From an uncultured Sphingomonadaceae bacterium (lineage in GTDB: Bacteria; Pseudomonadota; Alphaproteobacteria; Sphingomonadales; Sphingomonadaceae): a stretch of 64,000 nt of DNA. The notes below the pieces were generated by a model. That model was not told the origin of the DNA, did no database searches, and was given only the letters and a program-made list of their open reading frames with translations. Of the stretch, positions 18,223 to 27,663 are shown one piece after another (position 1 is the stretch's first letter; the number at the start of each line of letters is the position of its first letter). A program made the translations under genes and the position numbers. The DNA is taken from contig CAIQHF010000036.1 of assembly GCA_903871605.1 (NCBI GenBank), positions 372,001 to 436,000 on the forward strand, in the 5' to 3' direction.

Positions 18223-18372
18223 TTGAAAGCCATTCACCTGCTCGCCGCGACCGCCCTGGTCGCCACGCTCGGCCTGGCGTCCGCCGCCGACGCCCGTCAC
18301 GACGATCACCACCCGCACCGCCATTGCACGACGACATGGGTCCACCACCACAAGGTGACTCGCTGCCGCTGA
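18223..18372 (+). CDS. Histidine-rich small exported protein
   Basis: The product is 49 residues from a TTG start at 18223, chosen because GGGAG lies seven bases upstream and the TTG opens directly into a signal peptide (KAIHLLAATALVATLG). The mature peptide is about 28 residues, with a HDDHHPHRHC cluster, a second VHHHK cluster and two cysteines. Metal binding in the periplasm is a reasonable inference, but nothing shows it directly. An ATG at 18196 in frame would add nine residues without a good ribosome site. Confidence 0.7.
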   Translation: MKAIHLLAATALVATLGLASAADARHDDHHPHRHCTTTWVHHHKVTRCR

Positions 18373-18381
18373 TCGGGATCT

Positions 18382-18404
18382 CCGCCCGGCACGATGCCGG
18401 GCGG
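18382..18404 (+). terminator. Terminator hairpin after the His-rich gene
   Basis: A perfect 9-bp stem CCGCCCGGC/GCCGGGCGG with a 5-base loop starts 10 bases after the stop codon. No T-tract follows, so it may need Rho or act only in mRNA stability. Confidence 0.5.
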
Positions 18405-18497
18405 GGCCTCGCACCGGCCACTGATCGCGGTCGACCGGCCGAACGATGACGAATGACGCGGAAAGCAGGCGCCGGTAGCCGGCATTACGCCGTCGGT

Positions 18498-18528
18498 GCT
18501 GGACCGGGCTCAGGCTGGACCGGGCTCA
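18498..18528. repeat. 15-base direct repeat
   Basis: GCTGGACCGGGCTCA occurs twice, at 18498-18512 and 18514-18528, with one base between. It lies in a 290-base gap (18373-18664) with no convincing gene. Confidence 0.8.
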
Positions 18529-18664
18529 TAGTGCGACGTATGGGGCGTCCCCCGTCGATCCGCGGCGAACCGGCGGACCCAACCAGATGTGGCGCGACGG
18601 ATCGGGCTGTGGGGCGTTGTATCGTCGCACCCATCCCGCATGACATTATCCGGTGTGAGACTGT

Positions 18665-18838
18665 ATGACACGAGAATTGCTTGGTTACGCGATCCTGTTC
18701 TTCGTCGCGGTGCTGCTGTGCTGCTATATCGCCCTGAGACGCTATAACGCCCATGACCGCAAGATCGCGCGCAGGAAACGGCGCGAAGAGGCGCGGCTCC
18801 ACGATGCGTCGGGGTCGGATGCCGGCAATGGCGCCTAA
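18665..18838 (+). CDS. Small single-pass membrane protein
   Basis: The 57-residue product (MTRELLGYAILFFVAVLLCC at the N-terminus) has one transmembrane helix at about residues 6-24. A strongly basic stretch follows (RKIARRKRREEAR), which predicts a cytoplasmic tail. The family is not recognised. It overlaps the convergent CxxC gene by four bases at the stop codons. No strong ribosome site is visible. Confidence 0.5.
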   Translation: MTRELLGYAILFFVAVLLCCYIALRRYNAHDRKIARRKRREEARLHDASGSDAGNGA

Positions 18839-19026
18839 CGCGGTGGCTTGAGCTGCCGGTCCGTTAAGAAGTCACCCTCCGGATCATAGGGCCGCCACTT
18901 CTGATCGAGCGCATCCTTGATCATCGGCGTCCCGCAGCGGATGCACGTCGATCGCCAATCCATGCTATCGTGCCATGCCCGGTGACGATCGGGCTTGTGG
19001 CCGCGGATCGCGCAGATAAAAGCCAT
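18835..19026 (-). CDS. Small protein with a single CxxC motif
   Basis: The 63-residue soluble product contains an early cysteine and histidines (MAFICAIRGHKPDRHRAWHD) and a CIRCG motif at about residues 28-32. It resembles a half zinc ribbon, but the function is unknown. The start ATG at 19026 lies downstream of an AT-rich palindromic region at 19091-19109. It converges with the 57-residue membrane protein gene. Confidence 0.65.
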   Translation of the reverse strand: MAFICAIRGHKPDRHRAWHDSMDWRSTCIRCGTPMIKDALDQKWRPYDPEGDFLTDRQLKPPR

Positions 19027-19090
19027 TCGGTGTCCCCCCGGTCGCTTTTACATCGCGACGAGCGGGCATTGCCGATCCCGCATCAAACAT

Positions 19091-19109
19091 CAACGTTGGT
19101 TAACGTTAA
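19091..19109. promoter_or_regulatory. Twin AACGTT palindromes upstream of the CxxC gene
   Basis: CAACGTTG (19091-19098) and TTAACGTTAA (19100-19109) are both perfect palindromes, with centres 10 bases apart, one helical turn. They lie in an unusually AT-rich patch about 70 bases upstream of the minus-strand gene start at 19026 and about 110 bases past the tRNA-Asn 3' end on the same strand. Confidence 0.4.
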
Positions 19110-19221
19110 TTATTTGATAGGGAAAAGCGGCCGCCCCGACGGGGCTGTAACTGCGGGGGCGAGGGCCGTGCTCGGGCCGGCGCCCGACCAGCGGCGGCGT
19201 GGCGCAGCGCAGCTAAAAAAA

Positions 19222-19296
19222 TGGCTCCCCGGGCAGGATTCGAACCTGCGACCATTCGATTAACAGTCGAACGCTCTACCACTGAGCTACCGAGGA
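19222..19296 (-). tRNA. tRNA-Asn (anticodon GTT)
   Basis: The 75-nt gene folds as a cloverleaf. The acceptor TCCTCGG pairs with CCGGGGA, the anticodon arm is TTCGA-CTGTTAA-TCGAA giving GTT, the T loop is GGTTCGAATCC, and the CCA end is encoded. Confidence 0.97.
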
Positions 19297-19382
19297 ACAT
19301 GCCCGTAACCGGGCGAGGCGGCGCCTATGCATCAGGTCGGGAGCGGTTGCAACCCCGCTCGGCGCACCGCCCTCAACAAAGG

Positions 19383-20186
19383 TTAGACGGCGAACTGCTC
19401 CATCGTGATGCGGTCGTCGAGCGCATGTTCCGGATCGAACAGCAGCGTCAGCGCGATCGATCGATCGATCGAGATGGCGACCGTCGCGACGTCGCGTATC
19501 TCACGCTGATCGGCGACCGCGCTGACCGGCCGTTTGACCGGATCGATGACACGGAACGAGATTTTCGCATTCTCGGGCAGGATCGCGCCGCGCCAGCGCC
19601 TCGGCCGGAATGCGCTGATCGGGGTGAGTGCGACGAGCCCAGATCCAAGCGGCAGGATCGGCCCCTGAGCGGACAGGTTGTAGGCGGTCGAGCCGGCGGC
19701 GGTCGCTGCCATGACGCCATCGCACACCAGTTCGGGCAGCACGACGCGCCCGTCGACGCTGACTTCGATCCAGGCGGTCTGCCGGGTTTCGCGCAGCAGC
19801 GAAATCTCGTTGATCGCGGGGCTCGAAAAATGTTCGCCGTCGATCGTATCGGCCTCCATCCTGAGCGGCGTCACCGAGAAGGCGCGTGCGCGGTTCAGCC
19901 GATCGGGGAGTGCATCGAGCTTCCACTCGTTCATCAGGAAGCCCACCGTGCCCAGATTCATCCCGAAGACGGGCCGGATGTCGTGCCGGTCGAGCATCAT
20001 GTGCAGCGTCTGCAACATGAAGCCGTCGCCGCCCAGTGCGACGACGATGTCGGCCTCCCCGATCGGCACGCTTTCGTAACGCTGGCGCATTTCGGCCTCG
20101 GCGGCGCGCGCCGCGGGGGTCGGCGACGCCACGATCGCCAGCTTGCGGGGCTCGCGCCGCGCATCGCGGCCCTGGCGATCCGTCAT
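19383..20186 (-). CDS. nadK: NAD kinase
   Basis: The 267-residue enzyme phosphorylates NAD to NADP, the cell's source of NADPH. It has the GGDGFML motif near residue 53, the NLGTVGFLMN motif, and the conserved GSTAYNLSAQGPILP segment that binds NAD. Length is normal for the alphaproteobacterial short form. It follows moaA by 10 bases on the same strand, so the two are probably co-transcribed. Confidence 0.95.
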   Translation of the reverse strand: MTDRQGRDARREPRKLAIVASPTPAARAAEAEMRQRYESVPIGEADIVVALGGDGFMLQTLHMMLDRHDIRPVFGMNLGTVGFLMNEWKLDALPDRLNRARAFSVTPLRMEADTIDGEHFSSPAINEISLLRETRQTAWIEVSVDGRVVLPELVCDGVMAATAAGSTAYNLSAQGPILPLGSGLVALTPISAFRPRRWRGAILPENAKISFRVIDPVKRPVSAVADQREIRDVATVAISIDRSIALTLLFDPEHALDDRITMEQFAV

Positions 20187-20196
20187 GCCCTGCCGC

Positions 20197-21231
20197 TCAT
20201 CCGCCGGTGACGCTCATGTGGCGTGCGACCGCGGGCGCGGCGCCACGCCCGGCGATCTCGAAATGATGCCGCTCGGGCTTGCGGAACAGCGCCTCGTCGA
20301 TCGCCGCATCGAGCGCGGCCCGCCCGCCGTGGCGCAGCGCCTGCTTGAGATCGACATCGTCGGCATGGCCGAGGCACATTGTGAGCCTGCCCTGCACGGT
20401 CACGCGCATCCGGTTGCATCCTTCGCAGAAATTGTGCGTCAGCGGCGTGATCAGCCCGAGCCGGCCGCCCGTCTCGGCAACCCGAACATAGCGCGCCGGG
20501 CCGCCGCTCCGATGCGGATCGGGGCTCAGCGTGAAGCGCTGCTCGAGATCGCGCCGGACGCCGTCGAGCGGCAGATAGCGATCGGTACGGTCCTCATCGA
20601 CCGCGCCCAGCGGCATCGTCTCGATCAGCGTCAGGTCGAATCCCTGCTCGCCGCACCACAGCAGCATGGGGGCGATCTCGTCCTCGTTGAGGCCCTTGAG
20701 CGCGACCATGTTGATCTTGATCGCCAACCCCGCCGCCTTGGCCGCGGCGATGCCGGCGAGCACCTGCGCCAGCTCGCCGGTGCGCGTGATATGGCGGAAG
20801 CGATCGGGATCGCGGCTGTCGAGGCTGACGTTGATTCGACGCACGCCGGCCGCGACCAGCGCCTCGGCATGATCCGCCAGCCGCGTCGCGTTGGTGGTCA
20901 GCGTCAGTTCCTCGAGCGCGCCGGTCGCGAGATTCCGGCCGATCATCCGGGCAAGATCGGTCAGGCCGCGCCGTGCCAATGGTTCGCCGCCGGTGAGCCG
21001 GATCCGTTTGACCCCGCGCGCGATGAACGCATCCGCGACGTCGGCGATCTCCTCGAGGCTCAGCAGCGCGCGACGCGGCAGGAAGCTCATCGCCTCGCTC
21101 ATGCAGTAGCGGCAGCGCAGATCGCAGCGATCGGTCACCGAGATACGCAGATAGTCGATCCGTCGCCCGAACCCGTCGCGCATCGTCGCGGCGGTCGTCG
21201 GCGCGGCGGGCGAGGGGACAAGCGTCGTCAT
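20197..21231 (-). CDS. moaA: GTP 3',8-cyclase (molybdenum cofactor step 1)
   Basis: The 344-residue radical SAM enzyme converts GTP to the first molybdopterin intermediate. The N-terminal cluster motif is CDLRCRYCM. The C-terminal second cluster is seen as CEGCNRMR and, further on, a single Cys in MCLGH. The protein ends in the conserved double glycine (VTGG) needed for catalysis in this family. Other moa genes are not in the window. It sits just upstream of nadK. Confidence 0.95.
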   Translation of the reverse strand: MTTLVPSPAAPTTAATMRDGFGRRIDYLRISVTDRCDLRCRYCMSEAMSFLPRRALLSLEEIADVADAFIARGVKRIRLTGGEPLARRGLTDLARMIGRNLATGALEELTLTTNATRLADHAEALVAAGVRRINVSLDSRDPDRFRHITRTGELAQVLAGIAAAKAAGLAIKINMVALKGLNEDEIAPMLLWCGEQGFDLTLIETMPLGAVDEDRTDRYLPLDGVRRDLEQRFTLSPDPHRSGGPARYVRVAETGGRLGLITPLTHNFCEGCNRMRVTVQGRLTMCLGHADDVDLKQALRHGGRAALDAAIDEALFRKPERHHFEIAGRGAAPAVARHMSVTGG

Positions 21232-21310
21232 CGCTATCAGCTAGGGCTTGGCGACGACCTCGGCAAGGCCGGCTGCGCCCAGTGCGGGACAGGCGGAGCG
21301 ATGATCCCCG

Positions 21311-23419
21311 TTGGCGCACCGCCGTGCTGCGTCTAGCGTATCCGCGATCGGACCGCGCATCCGCGGCCGACCGGGGAGATGCCTCATTCCTACCACGATC
21401 GACGCTCCGGCCGGTTCGGCGCCGCTGTTCCTGCTGTCGTTCCGGCAGCGCGACGAACTTGCGCATATGGCGGAGCGTGCCGGCTGGGCGGCGATCGCGG
21501 CGCGGCGCAGCGACGGGCTGGAGCGGCGGTTCCTTGCCAGCGGCGCGTCGGTCGCGGTCATCGATGCGCGCGATACGCTCGCCGAAGGATTGGCCGCGGC
21601 GCGCGTTCTCGCCGATGCGGTGCAGGCCAATGGCGCGGCGCTGCTGTTGCTGATCGGGCGACGCGAGGCATCCGCGGTCGCCGCGGCGTTCGAGGCCGGC
21701 GCCACCCATTATCTCGCCGCGCCCTTCGCCGAGGGCGAGTTCGCGCAGGCGCTGCGCTTCGCCGCGCGCCATGCCGAGCGGCTTGCCGGCGGTCATCGCG
21801 CCGCGGCCGGGCGTGCGCGGCTGGTCGCGAGCGAAGCGATGACGTGGCGCTGGTCGCCCGACCGTCCCGCGACATTGGCGATCAGCCCGGCGCTGGCGCA
21901 GGTCGGCGGGCTACCCGACGCGACCGACGCGGTGACGCGCGGCCACGCCCGCCAATTGCTCGGCCGCGCCGGGATGCGCGCCGCGCTCAACGCGGTCGGC
22001 CGGCTGCGCGACGAGGGCGGGATCGCGCCGTTCGCGCACAATGCGCAGGACGGCCGCCGGATCGCGCACCACCTGACGCTCGAGGACGGCGTCGTGGTCG
22101 GGCATGTCGAGCCGCTTGACGGCCTCCCGGCGGGTTCGGACGCGGCACCGCGCGATCCGCTCACCGGGCTCGACGATGGTCATGGCGCACGCCGTTGGAT
22201 CGAGGCGCGGCTGGCGGCCGGGCAGGGGCCGATCCTGCTGGTCATCGGGCTCAGCCGCTTCGACATGGTCAATGCCGCGTTCGGCCGGGGGGTCGGCGAC
22301 GCGATCATTCGGTCCGTCGCGCGTCGCATCGAGCGGCTCGCCGGCGCGGGCAACGGCCGTCGTCGGCTGGTCGCGCGTCTGGCCGGCGCCGAATTCGCGG
22401 TCGGATTGCCGGCGCCGACGTCGCTCTACGAGGCCGAACTCCTCGCCGGCGAGGTGCTCGCATCGGTCGGACGACCGTTCGTCGCGGGCGAGCATGTCGT
22501 AACGCTCAACGCGCGCGTGGGGATCGCGTCGAGCGAGGCCGGCGGCGGCGGCGACGCCGCCGAGCTACTCCGTCGCGCCAGCCTGGCGCTCGCCGACGCG
22601 CGCGACAACGAGGCGGCGCGGGTGCGGATCTACACCAAGGGCGAACAGTCACGGCAGGCCGAGAACCGCCAGCTCGAACTCGATCTCCGGCTCGCGCTCG
22701 ACGAGGATCGGATCGAGCTATTGTGGCAGCCGCAGGTTTCGGTGGCGACCGGGCGGATCGTCGGCGTCGAGGCATTGGCGCGCTGGCGACACCCGCTGCT
22801 CGGCGAACTCGGCGCCGAGGCGCTGTTCGCCGCGGCCGAGCGGTCGGATTATCTGATCGAGCTCTCCAACCACGTCCAGCGCAAGGCGATCGGCATCGCC
22901 GCGGGCTGGACGGGCGAACTCGCCGCGTTGCGCGTCGCGGTCAATGTCACCGCCGCCGACATCGCCGAACCGGGCTTCGCCGGGCGGATCCTCGCGCTCG
23001 CGCGCGAATCGGGTCTGCGCGCCCGGCTCACCGTAGAGGTCACCGAGAACGGGCTGATGGAGGATCTCGCCGCCGCCGCCGATCTGCTCGCCGAACTGCG
23101 CTCGGGCGGGCTGAGGGTCGCGATCGACGATTTCGGCACCGGCTATTCGAGCCTCGCCTATCTCAAGGCATTGCCGCTCGATACCATCAAGATCGACCGC
23201 CGGCTCGCGCAGGACATTGCCGGGAGCCCGCGCGACCGCATCGTCGTGCGCTCGGTGATCGACATGGGGCGCTCGCTGGGGCTCTCGGTGATCGCCGAGG
23301 GTGTAGAGACCGAGGAGCAGCTGACCCTGCTCGCGCAGGCGGGCTGCAACATCTATCAAGGGTTCTTGTGCGCGCCGCCGGTCGACGTCCGGACACTCGA
23401 GGGGCTGGTGCGGGGGTAG
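21311..23419 (+). CDS. EAL-domain cyclic-di-GMP phosphodiesterase with degenerate GGDEF
   Basis: The product is about 702 residues from TTG 21311. The N-terminal 150 residues look like a receiver-like fold with no convincing phosphoacceptor site. A PAS-like stretch and a GGDEF domain follow, in which the active motif reads AGAEF (358-362), so cyclase activity is unlikely. The EAL domain keeps EAL (487-489), the IDDFGTGYSSL loop, KIDR and AEGVET, so phosphodiesterase activity is expected. The start is unclear: a GGGGAG site at 21373-21378 points to an in-frame ATT at 21386 instead. Confidence 0.85.
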   Translation: MAHRRAASSVSAIGPRIRGRPGRCLIPTTIDAPAGSAPLFLLSFRQRDELAHMAERAGWAAIAARRSDGLERRFLASGASVAVIDARDTLAEGLAAARVLADAVQANGAALLLLIGRREASAVAAAFEAGATHYLAAPFAEGEFAQALRFAARHAERLAGGHRAAAGRARLVASEAMTWRWSPDRPATLAISPALAQVGGLPDATDAVTRGHARQLLGRAGMRAALNAVGRLRDEGGIAPFAHNAQDGRRIAHHLTLEDGVVVGHVEPLDGLPAGSDAAPRDPLTGLDDGHGARRWIEARLAAGQGPILLVIGLSRFDMVNAAFGRGVGDAIIRSVARRIERLAGAGNGRRRLVARLAGAEFAVGLPAPTSLYEAELLAGEVLASVGRPFVAGEHVVTLNARVGIASSEAGGGGDAAELLRRASLALADARDNEAARVRIYTKGEQSRQAENRQLELDLRLALDEDRIELLWQPQVSVATGRIVGVEALARWRHPLLGELGAEALFAAAERSDYLIELSNHVQRKAIGIAAGWTGELAALRVAVNVTAADIAEPGFAGRILALARESGLRARLTVEVTENGLMEDLAAAADLLAELRSGGLRVAIDDFGTGYSSLAYLKALPLDTIKIDRRLAQDIAGSPRDRIVVRSVIDMGRSLGLSVIAEGVETEEQLTLLAQAGCNIYQGFLCAPPVDVRTLEGLVRG

Positions 23420-24661
<1,242 letters not shown>

Positions 24662-24668
24662 CACGACA

Positions 24669-24698
24669 AAGCCGGCCGACGCTTGCGTCGACCGGCTT
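24669..24698. terminator. Bidirectional terminator between tgt and flagellin
   Basis: A 14-bp stem with one mismatch (AAGCCGGCCGACGC and GCGTCGACCGGCTT) and a 2-base tip lies 8 bases after the tgt stop. In the minus direction it runs into TTTGTC. It separates two converging genes. Confidence 0.8.
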
Positions 24699-24727
24699 CG
24701 CGGCACCGGGTCGGGTGGCTCGGGGCG

Positions 24728-25555
24728 TTACTGGCCGAGCAGCTTGAGCACGCCCTGCTGGCTCTGATTGGCCTGGGCGAGCATCGCGGTCGACGCCTGG
24801 TTGAGGATCTGCGCCTTGGCGAGGTTGGTCGTCTCGACCGAGAAGTCGGCGTCGGCAATGCGCGACTTGGCGTCGGTCAGGTTGTTGACCTCGCTGGTCA
24901 GGTTGTTGACGACCGAGCTCAGCTGGCTCTCGGAGGCGCCGAGACCGGCGCGGACGGTATCCACCTGCTTGAGCGCGTCGTCGAGACCGCCGGTCGCGGC
25001 GAGCGCCGTATTGGCGTCGGCGCTGGTGTCGACCTTGAGCGTCAGCGCGGCGCCGACGGCATCGAGCTTGCCGACGTCGATCGTCACGGTCTGCCCCGCG
25101 GAGGCACCGGTCTGGATGTTGGTCGACGTGTCCGCGGTCGTGCTGAACAGCGCGGTACCGTTGAACTTGGTGTCGCTCATGATGTTGGTGATCTGGTTCT
25201 GCAGCTGGGTGACTTCGGCCTGCATGTTGGTGCGGTCGGCGTCGCTGTACGTGCCCGAAGCCGACTGGACGGCGAGCTCGCGGATGCGCTGCAGATTGTT
25301 GGTGACCTCGGAGAGCGCGCCGTCGGCGGTCTGCGCCAGCGAGATGCCGTCGTTCGCGTTGCGGACGGCCTGGTTCATGCCGCTGATCTGCGACGCCATC
25401 GAATTGGACACCGCGAGGCCCGCGGCATCGTCGGACGCGGTGTTGATACGGCTGCCCGAGGACAGGCGCGCCATTGCGGTCGACAATTGCTGATTGGCGA
25501 GGCGCGAGCCGTTCTGGGCACGCATCGCCGCGCTGTTAGTGTTGATTACCGTCAT
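24728..25555 (-). CDS. Flagellin
   Basis: The 275-residue filament subunit has the conserved N-terminal D0/D1 region (INTNSAAMRAQ and later RLSSGSRINTASDDAAGLAV) and the C-terminal D1/D0 region (SRIADADFSVETTNLAKAQI, ending in VLKLLGQ). The middle variable region is short, as in small alphaproteobacterial flagellins. ATG 25555 follows AAGGAAG. A CtrA-like site lies about 75 bases upstream. No other flagellar genes are in the window apart from the chemoreceptor. Confidence 0.95.
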   Translation of the reverse strand: MTVINTNSAAMRAQNGSRLANQQLSTAMARLSSGSRINTASDDAAGLAVSNSMASQISGMNQAVRNANDGISLAQTADGALSEVTNNLQRIRELAVQSASGTYSDADRTNMQAEVTQLQNQITNIMSDTKFNGTALFSTTADTSTNIQTGASAGQTVTIDVGKLDAVGAALTLKVDTSADANTALAATGGLDDALKQVDTVRAGLGASESQLSSVVNNLTSEVNNLTDAKSRIADADFSVETTNLAKAQILNQASTAMLAQANQSQQGVLKLLGQ

Positions 25556-25628
25556 CGCTTGCTTCCTTCGTATCCAGCGCAGGCGAAGATGGGTCGCCGG
25601 CTCAAGACGGGGAAGTAGAGATTGATAG

Positions 25629-25643
25629 TTAAGATCGCGTTGA
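25629..25643. promoter_or_regulatory. CtrA-like site upstream of flagellin
   Basis: TTAA-N7-TTGA differs from the CtrA consensus TTAA-N7-TTAA at one base. It lies in the divergent gap between flagellin and the KGG-type gene. Confidence 0.35.
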
Positions 25644-25792
25644 TGCGGCAATACGGGCTAAACGAAGTCCGATCGCGGTCGTTACAGTATGTTTTGGTCC
25701 GATCGGGAGCGCGTCGGCAGCCGGCATCGGCGTCCTCTCGTGATGAACCGCAAATGGCGGTTGCGCGTTCGTGCGGGGAGAGGAGACGGTCC

Positions 25793-26083
25793 ATGCCCCG
25801 CGGTGATAAGGACAGCTATACCGACAAGCAGAAGCGCAAGGCCGCGCATATCGAGCAAGGCTATGAGCGACGTGGGGCGGCCAAGCCCGAGGCCGAGCGG
25901 CGCGCCTGGGCAACCGTTAACAAGGAATCCGGCGGGGGCAACAAATCGGGCTCGGGCCGCGGCAAGCCCGATTCGCACGTCTCGGCGTCGCGGGGCGGCC
26001 GGGCGCACAAATCGGGTTCGCCCGAACAGCGATCGGCAGCGGCGCGCAAGGGCTGGGAAACACGCCGCCGCAATCAGCGCTAG
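25793..26083 (+). CDS. Small basic KGG-type stress protein
   Basis: The 96-residue, highly charged protein begins MPRGDKDSYTDKQKRKAAHI and includes AWATVNKESGGGNKSGSGRG, a pattern found in proteins annotated as plasmid-stabilisation or KGG-motif stress proteins. The C-terminus is repetitive and basic (RSAAARKGWETRRRNQR), suggesting nucleic-acid or general ionic binding. ATG 25793 follows GGGAGAGGAG. The plasmid label is inherited from databases and nothing here supports it. Confidence 0.75.
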   Translation: MPRGDKDSYTDKQKRKAAHIEQGYERRGAAKPEAERRAWATVNKESGGGNKSGSGRGKPDSHVSASRGGRAHKSGSPEQRSAAARKGWETRRRNQR

Positions 26084-26278
26084 CGAAGGGCAGGGGGGAG
26101 AGGTCGTCGCCGCCCCGACCGCCGCGCCCCGCCGCGCCTTCGCACGCGTTATCCCGCCCGCACGCGTTCGCCGGCCAGGCGCCGGTCGCTGCTACGCCGG
26201 TCGACAATGTTCGATCACGGCTTGGCGCGGGGCGGGGGGCCTGTATGGAGGCGCCGGTCAGCGCGAAGGAGACGATCG

Positions 26279-27394
26279 ATGCCGGGTGCCCAATTGTTCG
26301 AGCCGCTCGCGCTCGGCGACCTCCACCTCGACAACCGGATCGTGATCGCACCGATGTGCCAATATTCGGCGATCGACGGCGCGATGACCGACTGGCATCT
26401 GATCCATCTCGGCCAGCTGGCCCTGTCCGGCGCCGCGCTGCTGACGATCGAGGCGACCGCGGTGCTGCCCGAAGGGCGGATCAGCCATGGCGATGTCGGT
26501 CTGTGGAACGATGCCACGGAGGCGGCGATGGCGCGGACGCTCGACGGCATCCGGCGCTGGTCCGACATGCCGATCGCGCTGCAGCTCGGCCATGCCGGCC
26601 GCAAGGCGTCGACCCAATTGCCGTGGAAGGGCGGCGCGCAGATCGCACCCGGCACCGCCAATGGCTGGCAGACCGTCGCGCCATCGGCGCTCGCCTTCGC
26701 CGGCGGAGAAAACGCGCCCGAGGCGCTCGATGCCGACGGGCTGCGCCGAATCCGCGACGCGTTCGCCGACGCTGCGGTGCGCGCCGCGCGGCTCGGGATC
26801 GACGCGGTGCAGCTGCACGGCGCACATGGCTATCTGCTGCACCAGTTCCTCTCGCCACTGTCGAACCGGCGCGACGACGACTATGGCGGCAGCCTTGCGA
26901 ACCGGATGCGCTTTCCGCTCGAGGTCTTCGACGCGGTGCGCGCGGCCTTTCCCGCAGCCAAGCCCGTCACGATGCGCGTTTCGGGCACCGATTGGGTAGC
27001 GGGTGGGTGGGACATCGACCAGACGATCGCCTTCGCGCAGGCGCTCGAGCAGCGCGGCTGCAGCGCGATCCATGTCTCGAGCGGCGGGCTCGATCCGCGC
27101 CAGTCGATCCCGGTGGGGCCGAGCTACCAGGTGCCGCTGGCGCGCGCGGTCAAGCAGGCGGTAACGATGCCGGTGGTCGCGGTCGGGCTGATCACCGATT
27201 TCGATCAGGCGGAGGCGATCGTCGCCACGGGCGACGCTGACCTCGTCGCGCTTGCACGCACGATCCTCTACGATCCGCGCTGGCCATGGCACGCCGCCGC
27301 ACATCTCGGCGCGCGGATCAAGGCGCCCGACCAATATCTCCGCTCGCAGCCACGCCGGTATCGCGATCTGTTCATCAGCGACGCGACGTCGTAG
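26279..27394 (+). CDS. Old yellow enzyme family NADH:flavin oxidoreductase
   Basis: The 371-residue FMN enzyme belongs to the YqjM-like ene-reductase branch, shown by APMCQYSA with Cys27 and Tyr29. Further motifs are LGHAGRKAS, the substrate-binding VQLHGAHGYLLHQF, and the C-terminal TGDADLVALAR. By family it reduces activated double bonds with NAD(P)H, and physiological substrates are usually unknown. ATG 26279 follows GAAGGAG. It is a stand-alone gene. Confidence 0.92.
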   Translation: MPGAQLFEPLALGDLHLDNRIVIAPMCQYSAIDGAMTDWHLIHLGQLALSGAALLTIEATAVLPEGRISHGDVGLWNDATEAAMARTLDGIRRWSDMPIALQLGHAGRKASTQLPWKGGAQIAPGTANGWQTVAPSALAFAGGENAPEALDADGLRRIRDAFADAAVRAARLGIDAVQLHGAHGYLLHQFLSPLSNRRDDDYGGSLANRMRFPLEVFDAVRAAFPAAKPVTMRVSGTDWVAGGWDIDQTIAFAQALEQRGCSAIHVSSGGLDPRQSIPVGPSYQVPLARAVKQAVTMPVVAVGLITDFDQAEAIVATGDADLVALARTILYDPRWPWHAAAHLGARIKAPDQYLRSQPRRYRDLFISDATS

Positions 27395-27525
27395 CGCAAT
27401 CCGCGAGGGCATCGCGCGAAGCCGCTAGGCCGCTCGCCGTCGCCGTCGCCGTGCAACATGCGGCGGTCGAACGAAGGAGCGAGCATCGCAATGGCGCCAA
27501 ACCCAGGCTGCACGGATCGCGTGCG

Positions 27526-27663
27526 ATGAGCAGCGACGATATCCCGCCGACGGGATCGCCGCGCTCTGCGATCGTCGTCTGGCTGCAATTGCTCGGGCTG
27601 ATCGCCGCGGTCGGGCTGTTCGGATGGATCATCCTGAGGCTGACGATGGCGCTGCGCCACTGA
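27526..27663 (+). CDS. Tiny single-pass membrane protein
   Basis: The 45-residue product starts at 27526 and carries one strong transmembrane helix (VVWLQLLGLIAAVGLFGWII). A short soluble N-terminus precedes it and a basic residue follows it. No ribosome site is obvious, and the family is not recognised. Preference for it rests on the well-formed helix and sphingomonad-like codon use. Confidence 0.4.
   Translation: MSSDDIPPTGSPRSAIVVWLQLLGLIAAVGLFGWIILRLTMALRH

Noticed and set aside
19454-19472. A GATC tandem run (CGATCGATCGATCGATCGA) inside nadK
   Set aside because: It is coding sequence for a normal SIDRSIA segment of nadK, and the tetramer run is short.
20594-21796. A 400-residue minus-strand frame overlapping moaA
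   Set aside because: It is in a different frame from moaA, has no domain, and overlaps both moaA and the EAL gene.
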